From positions 62,001-126,000 of the forward strand of contig JAULBX010006664.1 of NCBI GenBank assembly GCA_032358255.1: a stretch of DNA of 64,000 bases, read 5' to 3'. Shown here in pieces: positions 44,985 to 54,504 of this stretch. Each line of letters opens with the position of its first letter. Position 1 is the stretch's first letter. This DNA is from Heterotrichella gracilis (Eukaryota > Sar > Xanthophyceae > Tribonematales > Xanthonemataceae). The notes under the pieces are model-generated. The model was not told the DNA's origin. It worked only from the letters and a program-made list of their open reading frames with translations, and did no database searches. Position numbers and translations under genes: made by a program.

Positions 44985-45015
44985 TTGTCTCAAATGATTT
45001 TTTTTGTTATCTTTA
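44985..45015 (+). promoter_or_regulatory. candidate promoter, TTG-N20-TATCTTTA
   Basis: TTG (44985-44987), 20 bases, TATCTTTA (45008-45015) is close to the Bacteroidota TTTG-N19/21-TAnnTTTG form. The box ends 4 bases before the ATG at 45020, so a nearly leaderless transcript is implied. Confidence 0.45.
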
Positions 45016-45019
45016 AAAC

Positions 45020-45715
45020 ATGAGAGCTATTTTTTTATACACGCTTGTTATAATTGGTTTGTTTGGTCACGGACAAACGGTTTTCTCAAAAGTAAGAGAA
45101 TGTATACTTGTTAGCGCCTTCAAAACCTCTTTGCATCAAATGGATTCGTGTATCGCGAAAAATTACCATAAAGACAGTGCGCTATTTTATAAAGGGTTGA
45201 TCTACTTAAAAATAAACAGTTTAAAAGAAGCGCAAACCAATTGTGCTTTATTAATTAAAACCTATCCTAATTTTACAGAGGCACATTTTTTAGGCGGCCT
45301 TATTTTTTTAGCAGAAAAAAATTATATAAAAAGTATTGATGAGTTCAATATCGTTTTATCCAAGTTTCCTAATCATGTAAATGCGTTGTATAATCGTTCG
45401 TTGGCTTTTGGTGCTTCGGCTAACTATAAAAAAGCGATTGAAGACCTAACAACTTGCCTTTCTGCAAAACCTATGTATTCGCAAGCCTATTGTTACCGTG
45501 CATTATGTCACGAAAATATAGGCGATCACACCAAAGCTATTAAAGATTATGAAACAACAATAAATCTTGATCCGAAAAATTTTGACGCCTATATTGATCT
45601 GGCGTATATTTATCACAAACAAAAAGACGACGCAAGATCTTGCGCTGTTATAAATGATGCCATCAAATCGGGTTCACAAATGGCCGAAGAGATAAAGCAA
45701 ACTTTTTGTAAATAA
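45020..45715 (+). CDS. secreted TPR-repeat protein
   Basis: A 231-residue protein with a signal peptide (IFLYTLVIIGLFGHGQT) followed by about five TPR units: KDSALFYKGLIYLKINSLKEAQTNCALLIKTYPNFTEAHFLGGLIFLAEK, KSIDEFNIVLSKFPNHVNALYNRSLAFG, KKAIEDLTTCLSAKPMYSQAYCYRALCHENIG, TKAIKDYETTINLDPKNFDAYIDLAYIYHK. Probably periplasmic scaffold. Convergent with dut, three bases apart. Confidence 0.8.
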   Translation: MRAIFLYTLVIIGLFGHGQTVFSKVRECILVSAFKTSLHQMDSCIAKNYHKDSALFYKGLIYLKINSLKEAQTNCALLIKTYPNFTEAHFLGGLIFLAEKNYIKSIDEFNIVLSKFPNHVNALYNRSLAFGASANYKKAIEDLTTCLSAKPMYSQAYCYRALCHENIGDHTKAIKDYETTINLDPKNFDAYIDLAYIYHKQKDDARSCAVINDAIKSGSQMAEEIKQTFCK

Positions 45716-45718
45716 AAT

Positions 45719-46162
45719 TTATTTTTTTCCGGTACTGCCAAAACCACCAGCACCTCTGTTAGATTCTTCTAAAACAGAAACTTGCTCCCATTTAATTTGT
45801 TCGTGTTTGGCTATTACCATTTGTGCAATGCGCTCGCCATCGTTAATAGTAAACTCTTCGTTAGAAAGATTTACTAAAAGCACTTTTATTTCTCCTCTGT
45901 AATCAGCATCAATAGTGCCGGGCGAGTTAAGCACGGTAATACCGTTTTTAAATGCCAGGCCGCTTCTCGGACGAATTTGTGCTTCATAAGAAGCAGGCAA
46001 TTCAATAAATAAACCTGTTGGAATTAACTGTCTTTGCAATGGTTTTAAAACTACCGGCTCATTGATGTTTGCCTTCAGATCCAAGCCAGCAGCCAGTGCT
46101 GTAGCGTATTCAGGTAAAGCGTGTTTTGATTGGTTGATGACCTTAATTGGAAGTGTTGCCAT
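45719..46162 (-). CDS. dut: deoxyuridine triphosphate nucleotidohydrolase
   Basis: Hydrolyses dUTP to dUMP, keeping uracil out of DNA; 147 residues, trimeric type. The five motifs are present: AAGLDLKAN (1), [11 protein letters not shown] (2), [14 protein letters not shown] with catalytic Asp (3), GERIAQMVI (4) and the C-terminal [10 protein letters not shown] (5) that closes over the substrate. It overlaps the flippase gene by 20 bases. Confidence 0.95.
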   Translation of the reverse strand: MATLPIKVINQSKHALPEYATALAAGLDLKANINEPVVLKPLQRQLIPTGLFIELPASYEAQIRPRSGLAFKNGITVLNSPGTIDADYRGEIKVLLVNLSNEEFTINDGERIAQMVIAKHEQIKWEQVSVLEESNRGAGGFGSTGKK

Positions 46163-47645
46163 TTGCGCGTAGTTTTTTCAGATTAGGAAATTCTAATTTA
46201 TAAACGAACCACGCAAATAAGATTACCAACAAATTATTCAATACCAGTTTTAAAAATGTGTTTTCCATGCCGCTATACGTAAACGTTAAGAAATAAAAAC
46301 CTAAAGCTATAATTACGTAAACGCTTATTGCCCGTACATTATATTTTATTGGATAATATTTTTGGCCCAGAATGTAGGAAAGGATCATCATGCCGGCGTA
46401 CGCAAAAAGCGTAGCCCACGCGCAGGCAATATAAGAATATGTTGGAATAAAGATCACGTTAACAACAACAGTAATAAGCGCTCCTGCAATAGCTATCATG
46501 GCACCAAATTTTGTTTGTCCACTTAATTTATACCAGATAGATAAATTATAAACTACGCCAAGACATAAATTTGCGATCAATAAAATGGGAACTACTTTTA
46601 ACCCGCTCCAGTATTCTTCCGAAACAATATATTTTATCCAATCTAAATTCATAATGGTTCCCAAAAAAAGAAACAAACAGAAGATCACAAAATATTTCAT
46701 AATAATGGCGTACGATTTTTGTGAATCCTTTTCTTTTGCTTTACCAAAAAAGAAAGGCTCGGCTGCGAAACGAAATGCCTGAATAAATATGGTCATCAAA
46801 ATGGCAATTTTGTAGCAGGCACCATAAATGCCTTGTGCCACCTGTGCTTCCGACTTATCTACCATTAATTTTTTAAGGATGATCCTGTCAAGCGTTTCAT
46901 TAACCATGCCAGCCAGGCCTAAAATAATTAATGGCCAGGTGTAGGTAAGCATTTTTTTAAGGAGGTCAAGATCAAGATTAAACCTTACTGTAGATATCTG
47001 TTTGCCAAGCAAAACAAGAGTAAAAATATTTGCTATGAGGTTAGCTAAAAAACAATAACCAATTCCTATTTCAGGATTATAAAGCGTAGCAAAAAAACTT
47101 TGCTCGTGGTTATCATAAGCAGGTTTGCAAATTTTTATAAAGAACATAGTGATACTGAAGTTAACAATAACGTTGCTGAGCTTAAGGACAGAAAAGATAA
47201 GGGCTTTATTTTCTGCGCGCAATTTAGCAAATGGGATAACTGTAATAGCATCTGTTGCAATTATTAAAATGCTCCATACAATGAACTGCACCGGATAAAT
47301 CGCATTAGGAGTAGATAAAGCACCAGCAATTGTCGAAGAAAAAAGAAACAGTAAAATGCTAAAGATAACAGAAGATGTGACTAAAGAAGTTAAGGCGGTA
47401 TTATAAACGTTTTGTTTGTTTTCTAATTTAGAATTGAAATTAAAAAAAGTAGTTTCCATCCCATACGTAAATATAATATTCAGGAAAGAAATATAGGCAT
47501 AAAGCTCACTGTTAATTCCGTATTCTGCAGGTAAGAACGCGCGGGTTAAAAAAGGCGTAAGTAAATAATTTAAAAGCCGGGGCACAATTGTGCCTAAACC
47601 ATAAATTACAGTTTGCCCTGCCAGTTTTTTTATTCCGCTTGCCAC
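46143..47645 (-). CDS. oligosaccharide/polysaccharide flippase, MOP superfamily
   Basis: A 500-residue integral membrane protein with about 14 helices. The opening [47 protein letters not shown] is the hallmark of Wzx/oligosaccharide flippase-like members of the MOP/MATE fold. Moves lipid-linked glycans across the inner membrane. Its 3' end overlaps dut by 20 bases; the reductase at 47748-48677 lies upstream, suggesting a sugar or surface-polymer context. Confidence 0.88.
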   Translation of the reverse strand: MASGIKKLAGQTVIYGLGTIVPRLLNYLLTPFLTRAFLPAEYGINSELYAYISFLNIIFTYGMETTFFNFNSKLENKQNVYNTALTSLVTSSVIFSILLFLFSSTIAGALSTPNAIYPVQFIVWSILIIATDAITVIPFAKLRAENKALIFSVLKLSNVIVNFSITMFFIKICKPAYDNHEQSFFATLYNPEIGIGYCFLANLIANIFTLVLLGKQISTVRFNLDLDLLKKMLTYTWPLIILGLAGMVNETLDRIILKKLMVDKSEAQVAQGIYGACYKIAILMTIFIQAFRFAAEPFFFGKAKEKDSQKSYAIIMKYFVIFCLFLFLGTIMNLDWIKYIVSEEYWSGLKVVPILLIANLCLGVVYNLSIWYKLSGQTKFGAMIAIAGALITVVVNVIFIPTYSYIACAWATLFAYAGMMILSYILGQKYYPIKYNVRAISVYVIIALGFYFLTFTYSGMENTFLKLVLNNLLVILFAWFVYKLEFPNLKKLRANGNTSN

Positions 47646-47747
47646 TTTATTAAATCAAACTAATAAAGTTAAAGAATATGAAAGGATGCATTTTTGTTTT
47701 AAACGTAAGATATCAACCAAAGATTGTAAACAGATTGTTTAATTAAC

Positions 47748-48677
47748 CTATTTTGACATTTCCTTTATCTGGTCTTCAAGGATCTTGATGCCTTCGGTAA
47801 AACTGTGTGGGTTATAACCCAGTTCTTTTTTGGCTTTATCAATTATAAAACCTGTAATTGGCGGGCGTTTGGCTGGTTGTTTAATATCGGCGCTTTTGCT
47901 CGGTTTAATTAGGCTTTTATCTAATTTGTAATAATCTGCAACTACATGCGCTAATTCTAAAATGCTATAATAATCTTTTCCGGAAATATTATAAATGCCT
48001 TTTGCTCTTTTTTGAGCTATTAAAATGCAGCCGTCTGCCAGATCTTCAGCCAGAGTCGGGGTTCTAAACTGATCATCTACAACATTAATGGTCTTACCTT
48101 GTTCTAAATTTGATTTTACCCAAAGTACGATATTGCTTCTGCTCATATTATCCACAATACCGTAAACAAGCACAGTGCGCGCAATTGCCCAGTCTAAAAA
48201 AGATCCCTGCACAATTACTTCAGCAGCAAGTTTGCTGTCGGCGTAATAACTTAAGGGGTTTGGTTTTTCGTTCTCATCTAACGGACCATGAGTTCCATCA
48301 AAAATAAAATCGGTACTTAAATGAATAAAATGTGGTTTATAACGTGTGCTATTGGTTTTTAAAAGTTCAAGAGATCTTACCTGGTTGTGAACTGCTGTTA
48401 CATTCATGGCCCAACAAGCTTCTTTTTCTGTTTCACATGCATCCACATTGGTCATTGCTGCAGTATTAATTACAACATCGGGCATGTATTTGGCAAAAAC
48501 AGTCTCTACATCTTTTCCGCTGGTTATATCTAATGTTTCATAAATATATCCATCTTGTTTTACCAACCTGTTCTCTCCGCGGGCAGTAGCAATGCAAGTA
48601 ATGTCCTTATGATTTCTAAGTTTATAAACCAGCTTTTGGCCTAGTAAACCGTTCGATCCTGTAATTAAAATCTTCAT
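47748..48677 (-). CDS. RmlD-type NAD(P)-dependent sugar reductase
   Basis: A 309-residue extended SDR. Visible: ILITGSNGLLGQKL (Rossmann loop, Gly-rich), VVINTAAMTNVDACE, and the catalytic SxxY(x3)K region FDGTHGPLDENEKPNPLSYYADSKLAAE. The family includes dTDP-4-dehydrorhamnose reductase; full rhamnose genes are not nearby, so a nucleotide-sugar role is likely but the exact substrate is open. Followed after 7 bases by the DUF3109 gene. Confidence 0.85.
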   Translation of the reverse strand: MKILITGSNGLLGQKLVYKLRNHKDITCIATARGENRLVKQDGYIYETLDITSGKDVETVFAKYMPDVVINTAAMTNVDACETEKEACWAMNVTAVHNQVRSLELLKTNSTRYKPHFIHLSTDFIFDGTHGPLDENEKPNPLSYYADSKLAAEVIVQGSFLDWAIARTVLVYGIVDNMSRSNIVLWVKSNLEQGKTINVVDDQFRTPTLAEDLADGCILIAQKRAKGIYNISGKDYYSILELAHVVADYYKLDKSLIKPSKSADIKQPAKRPPITGFIIDKAKKELGYNPHSFTEGIKILEDQIKEMSK

Positions 48678-48684
48678 CTTTAAA

Positions 48685-49260
48685 TTATTTTTTCAAAAAA
48701 AGTTTTGCGCTCTTCTCTAGTTCTTTGAACCATTCTTTGCCATATTTGCGAATCAATGGATCTTTGAGGAATTTATAAACCGGTACATCTAATTTTGCAC
48801 CGCATTCACAAGCAGGCTTGCAAACATCCCATTTATCATAATTTACTGCATCATAATCTTTATGTTTTGTAATGCGTATAGGATATAGATGACAGCTAAT
48901 AGGTTTTTTCCAATCTATCTTTCCCTCATAATAGGCTTGTTCAATTGAGCATTTGGCAATTTTATTTTCATCAAAAAAAACAAATGCGCACTCGGCTCCG
49001 GGGCTCACCAGTGTAGTAGTATAATCGCCATCTCCATCAATAACATAAGCACCATGTTTTTCAATAGCTTTAATCCCTTTTTTAACCATGTAAGGTTTTA
49101 CTTTATCTACTACTGATTTAAGAATATTAAGCTCGTCTTTATCAAGCGGTGCGCCACTATCGCCTGCAACACAACAAGCGCCTTTACAAGCGTTAAGATC
49201 ACAGACAAATTTTTTGTCCAATAGGTCTTCGCTAATTAATGTTTTATCAATGGCTATCAT
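48685..49260 (-). CDS. DUF3109 family Cys-rich protein
   Basis: A 191-residue protein with VCDLNACKGACCV at residues 19-31 (C20, C25, C29, C30), then CSIEQAYYEGKIDWKKPISCHLYPIRIT and CKPACECG. This matches DUF3109, a phylum-specific family related in outline to YkgJ-type Cys cluster proteins, which may bind zinc or an iron-sulfur cluster. No enzyme activity is known. It overlaps the RDD gene by four bases (ATG of DUF3109 inside the RDD end), so the two are cotranscribed. Confidence 0.88.
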   Translation of the reverse strand: MIAIDKTLISEDLLDKKFVCDLNACKGACCVAGDSGAPLDKDELNILKSVVDKVKPYMVKKGIKAIEKHGAYVIDGDGDYTTTLVSPGAECAFVFFDENKIAKCSIEQAYYEGKIDWKKPISCHLYPIRITKHKDYDAVNYDKWDVCKPACECGAKLDVPVYKFLKDPLIRKYGKEWFKELEKSAKLFLKK

Positions 49261-49841
49261 ATTTCTTTTGGTAAAGATACGGAAGTGCTGTCAATCTCAT
49301 TTATTTTTTGAAGAAGTTTTAGTTCTTTAAGGTCTTTTTTTCTTAACACAAAAGTATTACTCCAGTTATCGTGCCAGCCCAGAGATGATAAACAGGAGAA
49401 GGCCTCAAACGGCACAACTCTTGATATGGAGCGGATAAAGAACTGGCGGGCTGTTGGTTTGTTGCCATATTCATCCACAACTATCCTACCTAATAATGCT
49501 TTTGCAGGTGAGGCTTGCATGGCATATTCGAACAGAAAATAATAAAGCGGCTGGAAGATTAACCAACTAAATATATTGTTGTAAGTTTCGATCGATGGAT
49601 CGGATAAGAGTCCAAGATTTCCGGTTAGCGCGAGGATTACTCCTAAAACAACACCAATTGCCAATTCAAAGATCACCCTGAATACATAATCCAGCAACCA
49701 ATGACCAAATCTGGCCCAGCCATCAACATAATTCACATCGCGATAACGGTATAATTTTTTTTCAACTAAGATCTCTTCGCCATTAACTTTTTCTTTACGC
49801 TTAACAGTGTAAAACTCTTTGATCTCGGTAATTTTTTGCAT
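49257..49841 (-). CDS. RDD-family membrane protein
   Basis: A 194-residue protein with three hydrophobic helices (about 50-75, 85-105 and 105-115). The motif GHWLLDYVFRVIFELAIGVVLGV and the ASPAKALLGRIVVDEYGNKPTARQFFIRSISRVVPFEAFS segment (about 110-150) mark the RDD family, named for conserved Arg and Asp residues; members are thought to be small transporters or ion-related proteins. An N-terminal region of 30 hydrophilic residues precedes the first helix. Sits between a solute-binding protein and DUF3109. Confidence 0.82.
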   Translation of the reverse strand: MQKITEIKEFYTVKRKEKVNGEEILVEKKLYRYRDVNYVDGWARFGHWLLDYVFRVIFELAIGVVLGVILALTGNLGLLSDPSIETYNNIFSWLIFQPLYYFLFEYAMQASPAKALLGRIVVDEYGNKPTARQFFIRSISRVVPFEAFSCLSSLGWHDNWSNTFVLRKKDLKELKLLQKINEIDSTSVSLPKEI

Positions 49842-49866
49842 CGAAGAAGGGTCTTATGAAAAATGG

Positions 49867-50676
49867 TTAATTAACAGCCATTATTTGACCCATGTACGAA
49901 CCCAAATGTTTTTCAAGGATAAAATGATAATTTTTTGTTTTTTTAAAGCCTGTAAAAAACTCATTGAATAAAACCTTTTGATTACAACCTTTAGGTAAAA
50001 TAAAACCAAATTCTTCTTTTGTTTGAATGAGCGGTTTTTGGATCTTCACAAATTTTGTTGGATTATTTTTTACATAATACCAAAAAGTAATTGCATCTAC
50101 GTAACCAAAATATAATATATTCTTCGCAATTTCATCCAGTATTTTAGTGCCGTTTGGTTGCGCAATGAGTTTAAGTTCGGGCAAGTAACTTTTTTTCAAT
50201 TCATTTACATATTTATTCAAAGTGGTGTTGGTAACTGTTAACGCAGTCATGCTGCCAAAGGTCTTAATTATTTCAGGTTGAGTTTTTGTTTTAATATCTG
50301 TTGCATTACCGTTTGAAATGCAAAAGGCAACATTTTTTAGATACGCATTCGTGAACTCAATCTCTTTTGCTTTCTCTGGAACGATAGTTACAGCTCCCAG
50401 TCCAATAGTGTTGCGCGAAGAATTTTTTACGCTTGCATAAAAAAGATCGGGGTCGGTAAATGGAACGTATTTTGGCGTGAAATTTATTTTTTTTGTGGTT
50501 TTTTGCCAGAGTATATAATCATTTATAATATCTACTTCCAGCCCTTTTGGTGCAGCATTTTCAGTCGTAGAAAAAGGTGCATGTTCAATGTAATGAACAT
50601 ATAGAGTATCGTTCGTTTGCGGGAAGCAAATAATACTGCAAAAAACTGCAAAAATTATAAGGACGGTTCTTTTCAA
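49867..50676 (-). CDS. periplasmic solute-binding protein (SBP family 3-like)
   Basis: A 269-residue protein with a signal peptide (VLIIFAVFCSIICFPQ). Features of family 3 binding proteins: KGLEVDIINDYILWQKTTKKINFTPKYVPFTDPD, the GAVTIVPEKAKEIEFTNAYLKNVAFC motif and the domain-crossing GFILPKGCN. No permease or ATPase stands next to it. Alternatively it could be a periplasmic sensing module. Ligand unknown, often an amino acid. The 257 bases upstream of it hold no gene but include the suf promoter region. Confidence 0.8.
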   Translation of the reverse strand: MKRTVLIIFAVFCSIICFPQTNDTLYVHYIEHAPFSTTENAAPKGLEVDIINDYILWQKTTKKINFTPKYVPFTDPDLFYASVKNSSRNTIGLGAVTIVPEKAKEIEFTNAYLKNVAFCISNGNATDIKTKTQPEIIKTFGSMTALTVTNTTLNKYVNELKKSYLPELKLIAQPNGTKILDEIAKNILYFGYVDAITFWYYVKNNPTKFVKIQKPLIQTKEEFGFILPKGCNQKVLFNEFFTGFKKTKNYHFILEKHLGSYMGQIMAVN

Positions 50677-50842
50677 TTAAAGCATGAAATTATTTAAAAT
50701 TATTAAGGTTCGTTAGCTTAAACCAAAAGGTTTTAATCAATTGAGTGTTAATATAAAACAAACCTTTTTTGCGCGATTAATTTGAAACTCAGCGATTTTT
50801 TGATGTAAAGCGTTAAGCTTCTTTAATTTTTAGGTTTTATAC

Positions 50843-50873
50843 TTGTAAAGATACCATTTTTATGGTATTTTTG
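50843..50873 (+). promoter_or_regulatory. promoter of the suf operon
   Basis: TTG (50843-50845), 20 bases, then TATTTTTG (50866-50873), a near-ideal Bacteroidota promoter (TTG-N20-TAnnTTTG), 60 bases before the first gene at 50934. A perfect palindrome (50851-50868) fills the spacer and another (50881-50895) covers the expected start site, suggesting repressor control. Confidence 0.65.
50851..50868. promoter_or_regulatory. operator candidate 1 (ATACCAT-TTTT-ATGGTAT)
   Basis: ATACCAT (50851-50857), TTTT, ATGGTAT (50862-50868): a perfect 7-base inverted repeat located between the -33 and -7 elements and overlapping the first three bases of the -7 box. A bound dimer here would block RNA polymerase. 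Confidence 0.6.
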
Positions 50874-50880
50874 TACTAAT

Positions 50881-50895
50881 TTAGATTTAATCTAA
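50881..50895. promoter_or_regulatory. operator candidate 2 (TTAGATT-T-AATCTAA)
   Basis: A perfect 15-base palindrome at the expected transcription start (about 7 bases after the -7 box), with no mismatch. Iron-sulfur regulators of the Rrf2 group bind AT-rich inverted repeats of this size, but the protein that binds here is unknown. Confidence 0.6.
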
Positions 50896-50933
50896 TTAAG
50901 AATAATTGTTAAATAATTAAAAATCATATAGTT

Positions 50934-51260
50934 ATGATCACTGTAACAGAAAATGCGAAGAATCATGCCCTTGATCTTATCAAGACAGAAAACCGTCCAG
51001 TAGATACTTTTATAAGGGTTGGGGTAGATGGTGGTGGATGCTCCGGGTTATCTTATAAATTGGAGTTTGACAACCAAATAAAAGAGGGCGACCAGATGTT
51101 TGAGGACAAAGGAATTAAGATAGTAGTTGATCGCAAGAGCTTTTTGTACCTGGTTGGAACTGAATTGGAGTATACCGGAGGTCTTAATGGTAAAGGTTTT
51201 GTATTTAATAACCCTAATGCTAACCGCACTTGCGGTTGTGGCGAATCTTTCTCGGTTTAG
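50934..51260 (+). CDS. iron-sulfur cluster carrier of the IscA/SufA family
   Basis: A 108-residue A-type carrier with the three conserved cysteines: C36 in GGGCSGLSYKL and C100/C102 in TCGCGESF. It accepts clusters from the SufBCD scaffold and passes them to targets. It is the first gene of the suf operon, 39 bases before sufB. The start at ATG 50934 leaves a leader of about 50 bases. Confidence 0.92.
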   Translation: MITVTENAKNHALDLIKTENRPVDTFIRVGVDGGGCSGLSYKLEFDNQIKEGDQMFEDKGIKIVVDRKSFLYLVGTELEYTGGLNGKGFVFNNPNANRTCGCGESFSV

Positions 51261-51299
51261 AAAGGTCAAAATTTAAGATTCAAAATTTATAAATACAAA

Positions 51300-52754
51300 A
51301 TGGCAAACGAGATCTTACAGGAACATATTAATAAGGATTATGAATTTGGTTTTACAACCAATATTGATTCGGATACTTTTGCAAAAGGTTTAAATGAGGA
51401 TGTTGTAACAGCATTAAGTAAAAAGAAGAACGAGCCGGAGTGGTTGCTAGAGTTTAGATTGAAAGCTTTCCGTCATTGGCAAACATTACCTGAGCCAAGT
51501 AATTGGGCGCACTTACATTATCCAAAAATCAATTATCAGGATATCAGTTATTATTCTGCACCAAAAGTTAAACCCGAATTAAAAAGTTTAGATGAAGTTG
51601 ATCCAGAACTTTTAAAAACATTTGCCAAATTGGGCATCTCTTTAGAAGAGCAAAAACGGTTAAGTGGCGTGCAATCTAACATTGCGGTTGACGCGGTTTT
51701 TGATAGCGTATCGGTTAAAACAACTTTTAGGGAAACACTTTCTGAAAAAGGAATTATTTTTTGTTCGTTTAGCGAAGCGGTTCATGAATTTCCAGATCTT
51801 ATTAAAAAATATATGGGAACGGTAGTTCCTTACACTGATAACTATTTTGCTGCATTAAACTCCGCGGTGTACAGCGACGGGTCTTTTTGCTACATCCCCA
51901 AAGGCGTTAGATGTCCGATGGAGCTTTCAACTTATTTCCGGATCAATGCAACTGGTACTGGTCAGTTTGAGCGCACTTTAATTGTGGCAGACGAGGGAAG
52001 TTATGTTTCGTATCTGGAAGGTTGCACAGCACCACAACGTGATGAGAATCAGTTGCACGCTGCTATTGTTGAAATTATAGCACATAAAAATGCGGAAGTA
52101 AAATACAGTACAGTACAAAACTGGTATCCCGGAGATAAGAATGGCAAAGGCGGTATCTTTAATTTTGTTACCAAGCGAGGCATTTGTTTGGAAGATAATT
52201 CAAAGATCAGTTGGACACAAGTTGAAACAGGTTCTGCAATTACCTGGAAATATCCTTCTGTAATTTTAAAAGGTAATAATAGTGTGGGCGAATTTTATTC
52301 GGTTGCTCTTACAAATAATATGCAAGAAGCAGATACCGGAACAAAAATGATCCACATCGGTAAAAATACCCGTAGCACAATTATCTCGAAAGGAATTAGC
52401 GCTGGCTTTAGTAATAATAGTTACCGTGGTCTAGTTCAAATTCGTAAAGGCGCGACTAATTCGCGTAATTTTTCGCAATGTGATAGTTTATTAATGGGCG
52501 ATAAATGTGGCGCACATACTTTTCCTTATATAGAAATTAAAGATAAGACCGCGGTTGTTGAACACGAAGCGACGACAAGCAAGATTGGCGAAGACCAATT
52601 ATTTTACTGTAAGCAACGCGGCATCGATAATGAAAAAGCAATTGGCTTAATTGTAAATGGTTATTGTAAAGAAGTATTAAATAAACTTCCAATGGAGTTT
52701 GCCGTTGAAGCGCAAAAATTATTAGCAGTAAGTTTAGAAGGTAGCGTGGGATAG
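51300..52754 (+). CDS. sufB: Fe-S cluster scaffold SufB
   Basis: The scaffold subunit of the SufBCD complex, 484 residues. Family features are visible: [119 protein letters not shown] and the C-terminal [20 protein letters not shown]. Cys residues in the second and last of these are candidate cluster ligands. Cytosolic. The next gene is a membrane protein inserted before sufC. Confidence 0.95.
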   Translation: MANEILQEHINKDYEFGFTTNIDSDTFAKGLNEDVVTALSKKKNEPEWLLEFRLKAFRHWQTLPEPSNWAHLHYPKINYQDISYYSAPKVKPELKSLDEVDPELLKTFAKLGISLEEQKRLSGVQSNIAVDAVFDSVSVKTTFRETLSEKGIIFCSFSEAVHEFPDLIKKYMGTVVPYTDNYFAALNSAVYSDGSFCYIPKGVRCPMELSTYFRINATGTGQFERTLIVADEGSYVSYLEGCTAPQRDENQLHAAIVEIIAHKNAEVKYSTVQNWYPGDKNGKGGIFNFVTKRGICLEDNSKISWTQVETGSAITWKYPSVILKGNNSVGEFYSVALTNNMQEADTGTKMIHIGKNTRSTIISKGISAGFSNNSYRGLVQIRKGATNSRNFSQCDSLLMGDKCGAHTFPYIEIKDKTAVVEHEATTSKIGEDQLFYCKQRGIDNEKAIGLIVNGYCKEVLNKLPMEFAVEAQKLLAVSLEGSVG

Positions 52755-52764
52755 TATTTATATT

Positions 52765-54495
52765 TTGAATTCATTTGTAAAAAATAATTATTTAAACCTT
52801 GTTATAGCATTTTGTGTTGTTGTACTTTTTTTTGTAGTGCTAAGTTTCGACAGAAAGATTGCAATTGATGGCGATGCGCGTGATTATTATTCTTACCTGG
52901 TTTCACTCTTTATCGACCATAATTTTACACACCAGGCAGGAAACGATTGGTATTTAATAGAAACACCTACAGGGACAATTAACGTACATACTATTGGCGT
53001 TTCAATTTTGACAGCTCCTTTCTTTTTTATGGCTTTATTTTTTTCAAAGATCTTTGGTTTTGCTGTTGACGGATTTTCTCTTCCTTTTCAAATGGGCGTT
53101 TATTTTGCTGGTATCTTTTATTGTACCGTTGGATTGATCTTCCTAAAAAAATTATTAGTGCAATTGAATATAAAACAAAATTATGTAGCTACTCTAATCA
53201 TTTTAACCTGTTTTGCAACGCATCTCTTTAGTTATACAGTTAACGAACCTGGTATGCCACACGTATATGCCTTCGCATTAACAAGCGTCTTCTTTTATTT
53301 TGTATTAAACCTTTTTCAAAAGAGAAAAGCAAAGTATTATTATTTAAGTGCCGCGGTATTAGGTTTAATTATTCTTGTTCGTCCTGTAAATATTATTCTA
53401 TTACTTTTTGTACCATTCTTTTTCCAAAACAAGTATGACCTTATAAGTACAGTAAAAGTAATTCTCAAGTCAAAAAACTTCTATTTATCTACGGTTGCTT
53501 TATTTTTAGTTTGTTCTATCCAAAGCCTGGCCTGGTACAATCAAAACGGAAAACTTTTTCAGGATTCTTACGCCGGCAATGGTTTTTATTTTAACGATCC
53601 ATCGGTATTTAAAATGTTGTTTGGGTTTAACAACGGATTATTCATTTACGTTCCTCTTTGTCTTTTATTGTTGTTTGGTTTAATTCCTATGTTTAATGTC
53701 AACAGGTATAAAGGCTTTGTTTTTGTTTTCGCTTTAGCCATCATCTTTTACATCTTCGGTTCGTATTGGGCCTATAATTATTTTGATGGTTTTGGCATTC
53801 GCACATTCGTTGATTTTATTCCCATGTTTATAATTGCAGGTGCATACATGTTTCAGAACTTTGCACCAAAACTAAAATACGCAGTTGGTGTTGTGGCTTT
53901 TCTTTTTTTGTGCATGAACCTTTTATATATTTATCAATACCGAAACGGCATTATTAAAGGTAACGGCATGAACTTTGATAAATACGCTTATGTGTTCTTT
54001 AAAACAAATAAAGCTTATGGTGATAGTCTTGGTGGTGCGAACGATCTGCCATTGTACTCAAAAAAGGGGAGCGAATTATTATTTGAAAGTAAAAATGCCA
54101 AACATCCGAACGTAGTTTTTGATAGTATATATAATTTTAAAGACATTGAATATGCTGCCGGCTGTGATGTTGACATTAAAAGAAAATCAAACAATTTTTA
54201 TGTAGTAGCTGAATTCGAACGTAAAGAAGGTTCAATAAATTCTTCTTATAATGTATCGTTTAATATTGTAGGTTCTGATTCGGGAAATAAAGAAAAAATT
54301 TATGAAGCATTCCGTTTAAACGAAACCCCTTCAACAGATTGTTGTGAGTGGAAAAAATGTACGCTTGCAATGGGTGTTACTGGGAAATTTGAACAAAACG
54401 ATAAGCTGAGTTTTTTCATATGGAACAAGAACAAGGAAGCTTTTTTTATAAAAAATTTAAACGTAAAAATATTCGATTATAGTTATAATATTTAA
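52765..54495 (+). CDS. polytopic membrane protein, GT-C glycosyltransferase-like
   Basis: A 576-residue protein with about 11-13 hydrophobic segments up to residue 410, then a 160-residue soluble C-terminal domain with beta-strand character. The N-terminal loop after helix 1 reads DGDARDYYSYLVSLF, an acidic motif resembling the Asp-containing loop of GT-C glycosyltransferases (ArnT-like). It starts with TTG, ten bases after sufB; no in-frame ATG comes before the first helices. It has no known role in iron-sulfur assembly, yet sits inside the suf operon in the same direction. Confidence 0.65.
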   Translation: MNSFVKNNYLNLVIAFCVVVLFFVVLSFDRKIAIDGDARDYYSYLVSLFIDHNFTHQAGNDWYLIETPTGTINVHTIGVSILTAPFFFMALFFSKIFGFAVDGFSLPFQMGVYFAGIFYCTVGLIFLKKLLVQLNIKQNYVATLIILTCFATHLFSYTVNEPGMPHVYAFALTSVFFYFVLNLFQKRKAKYYYLSAAVLGLIILVRPVNIILLLFVPFFFQNKYDLISTVKVILKSKNFYLSTVALFLVCSIQSLAWYNQNGKLFQDSYAGNGFYFNDPSVFKMLFGFNNGLFIYVPLCLLLLFGLIPMFNVNRYKGFVFVFALAIIFYIFGSYWAYNYFDGFGIRTFVDFIPMFIIAGAYMFQNFAPKLKYAVGVVAFLFLCMNLLYIYQYRNGIIKGNGMNFDKYAYVFFKTNKAYGDSLGGANDLPLYSKKGSELLFESKNAKHPNVVFDSIYNFKDIEYAAGCDVDIKRKSNNFYVVAEFERKEGSINSSYNVSFNIVGSDSGNKEKIYEAFRLNETPSTDCCEWKKCTLAMGVTGKFEQNDKLSFFIWNKNKEAFFIKNLNVKIFDYSYNI

Positions 54496-54504
54496 AACAA
54501 GAAC

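Noticed and set aside
50676-50934. Riboswitch or small RNA in the gap before the suf operon
   Set aside because: Apart from the promoter and two palindromes no extended structured RNA could be seen by eye.
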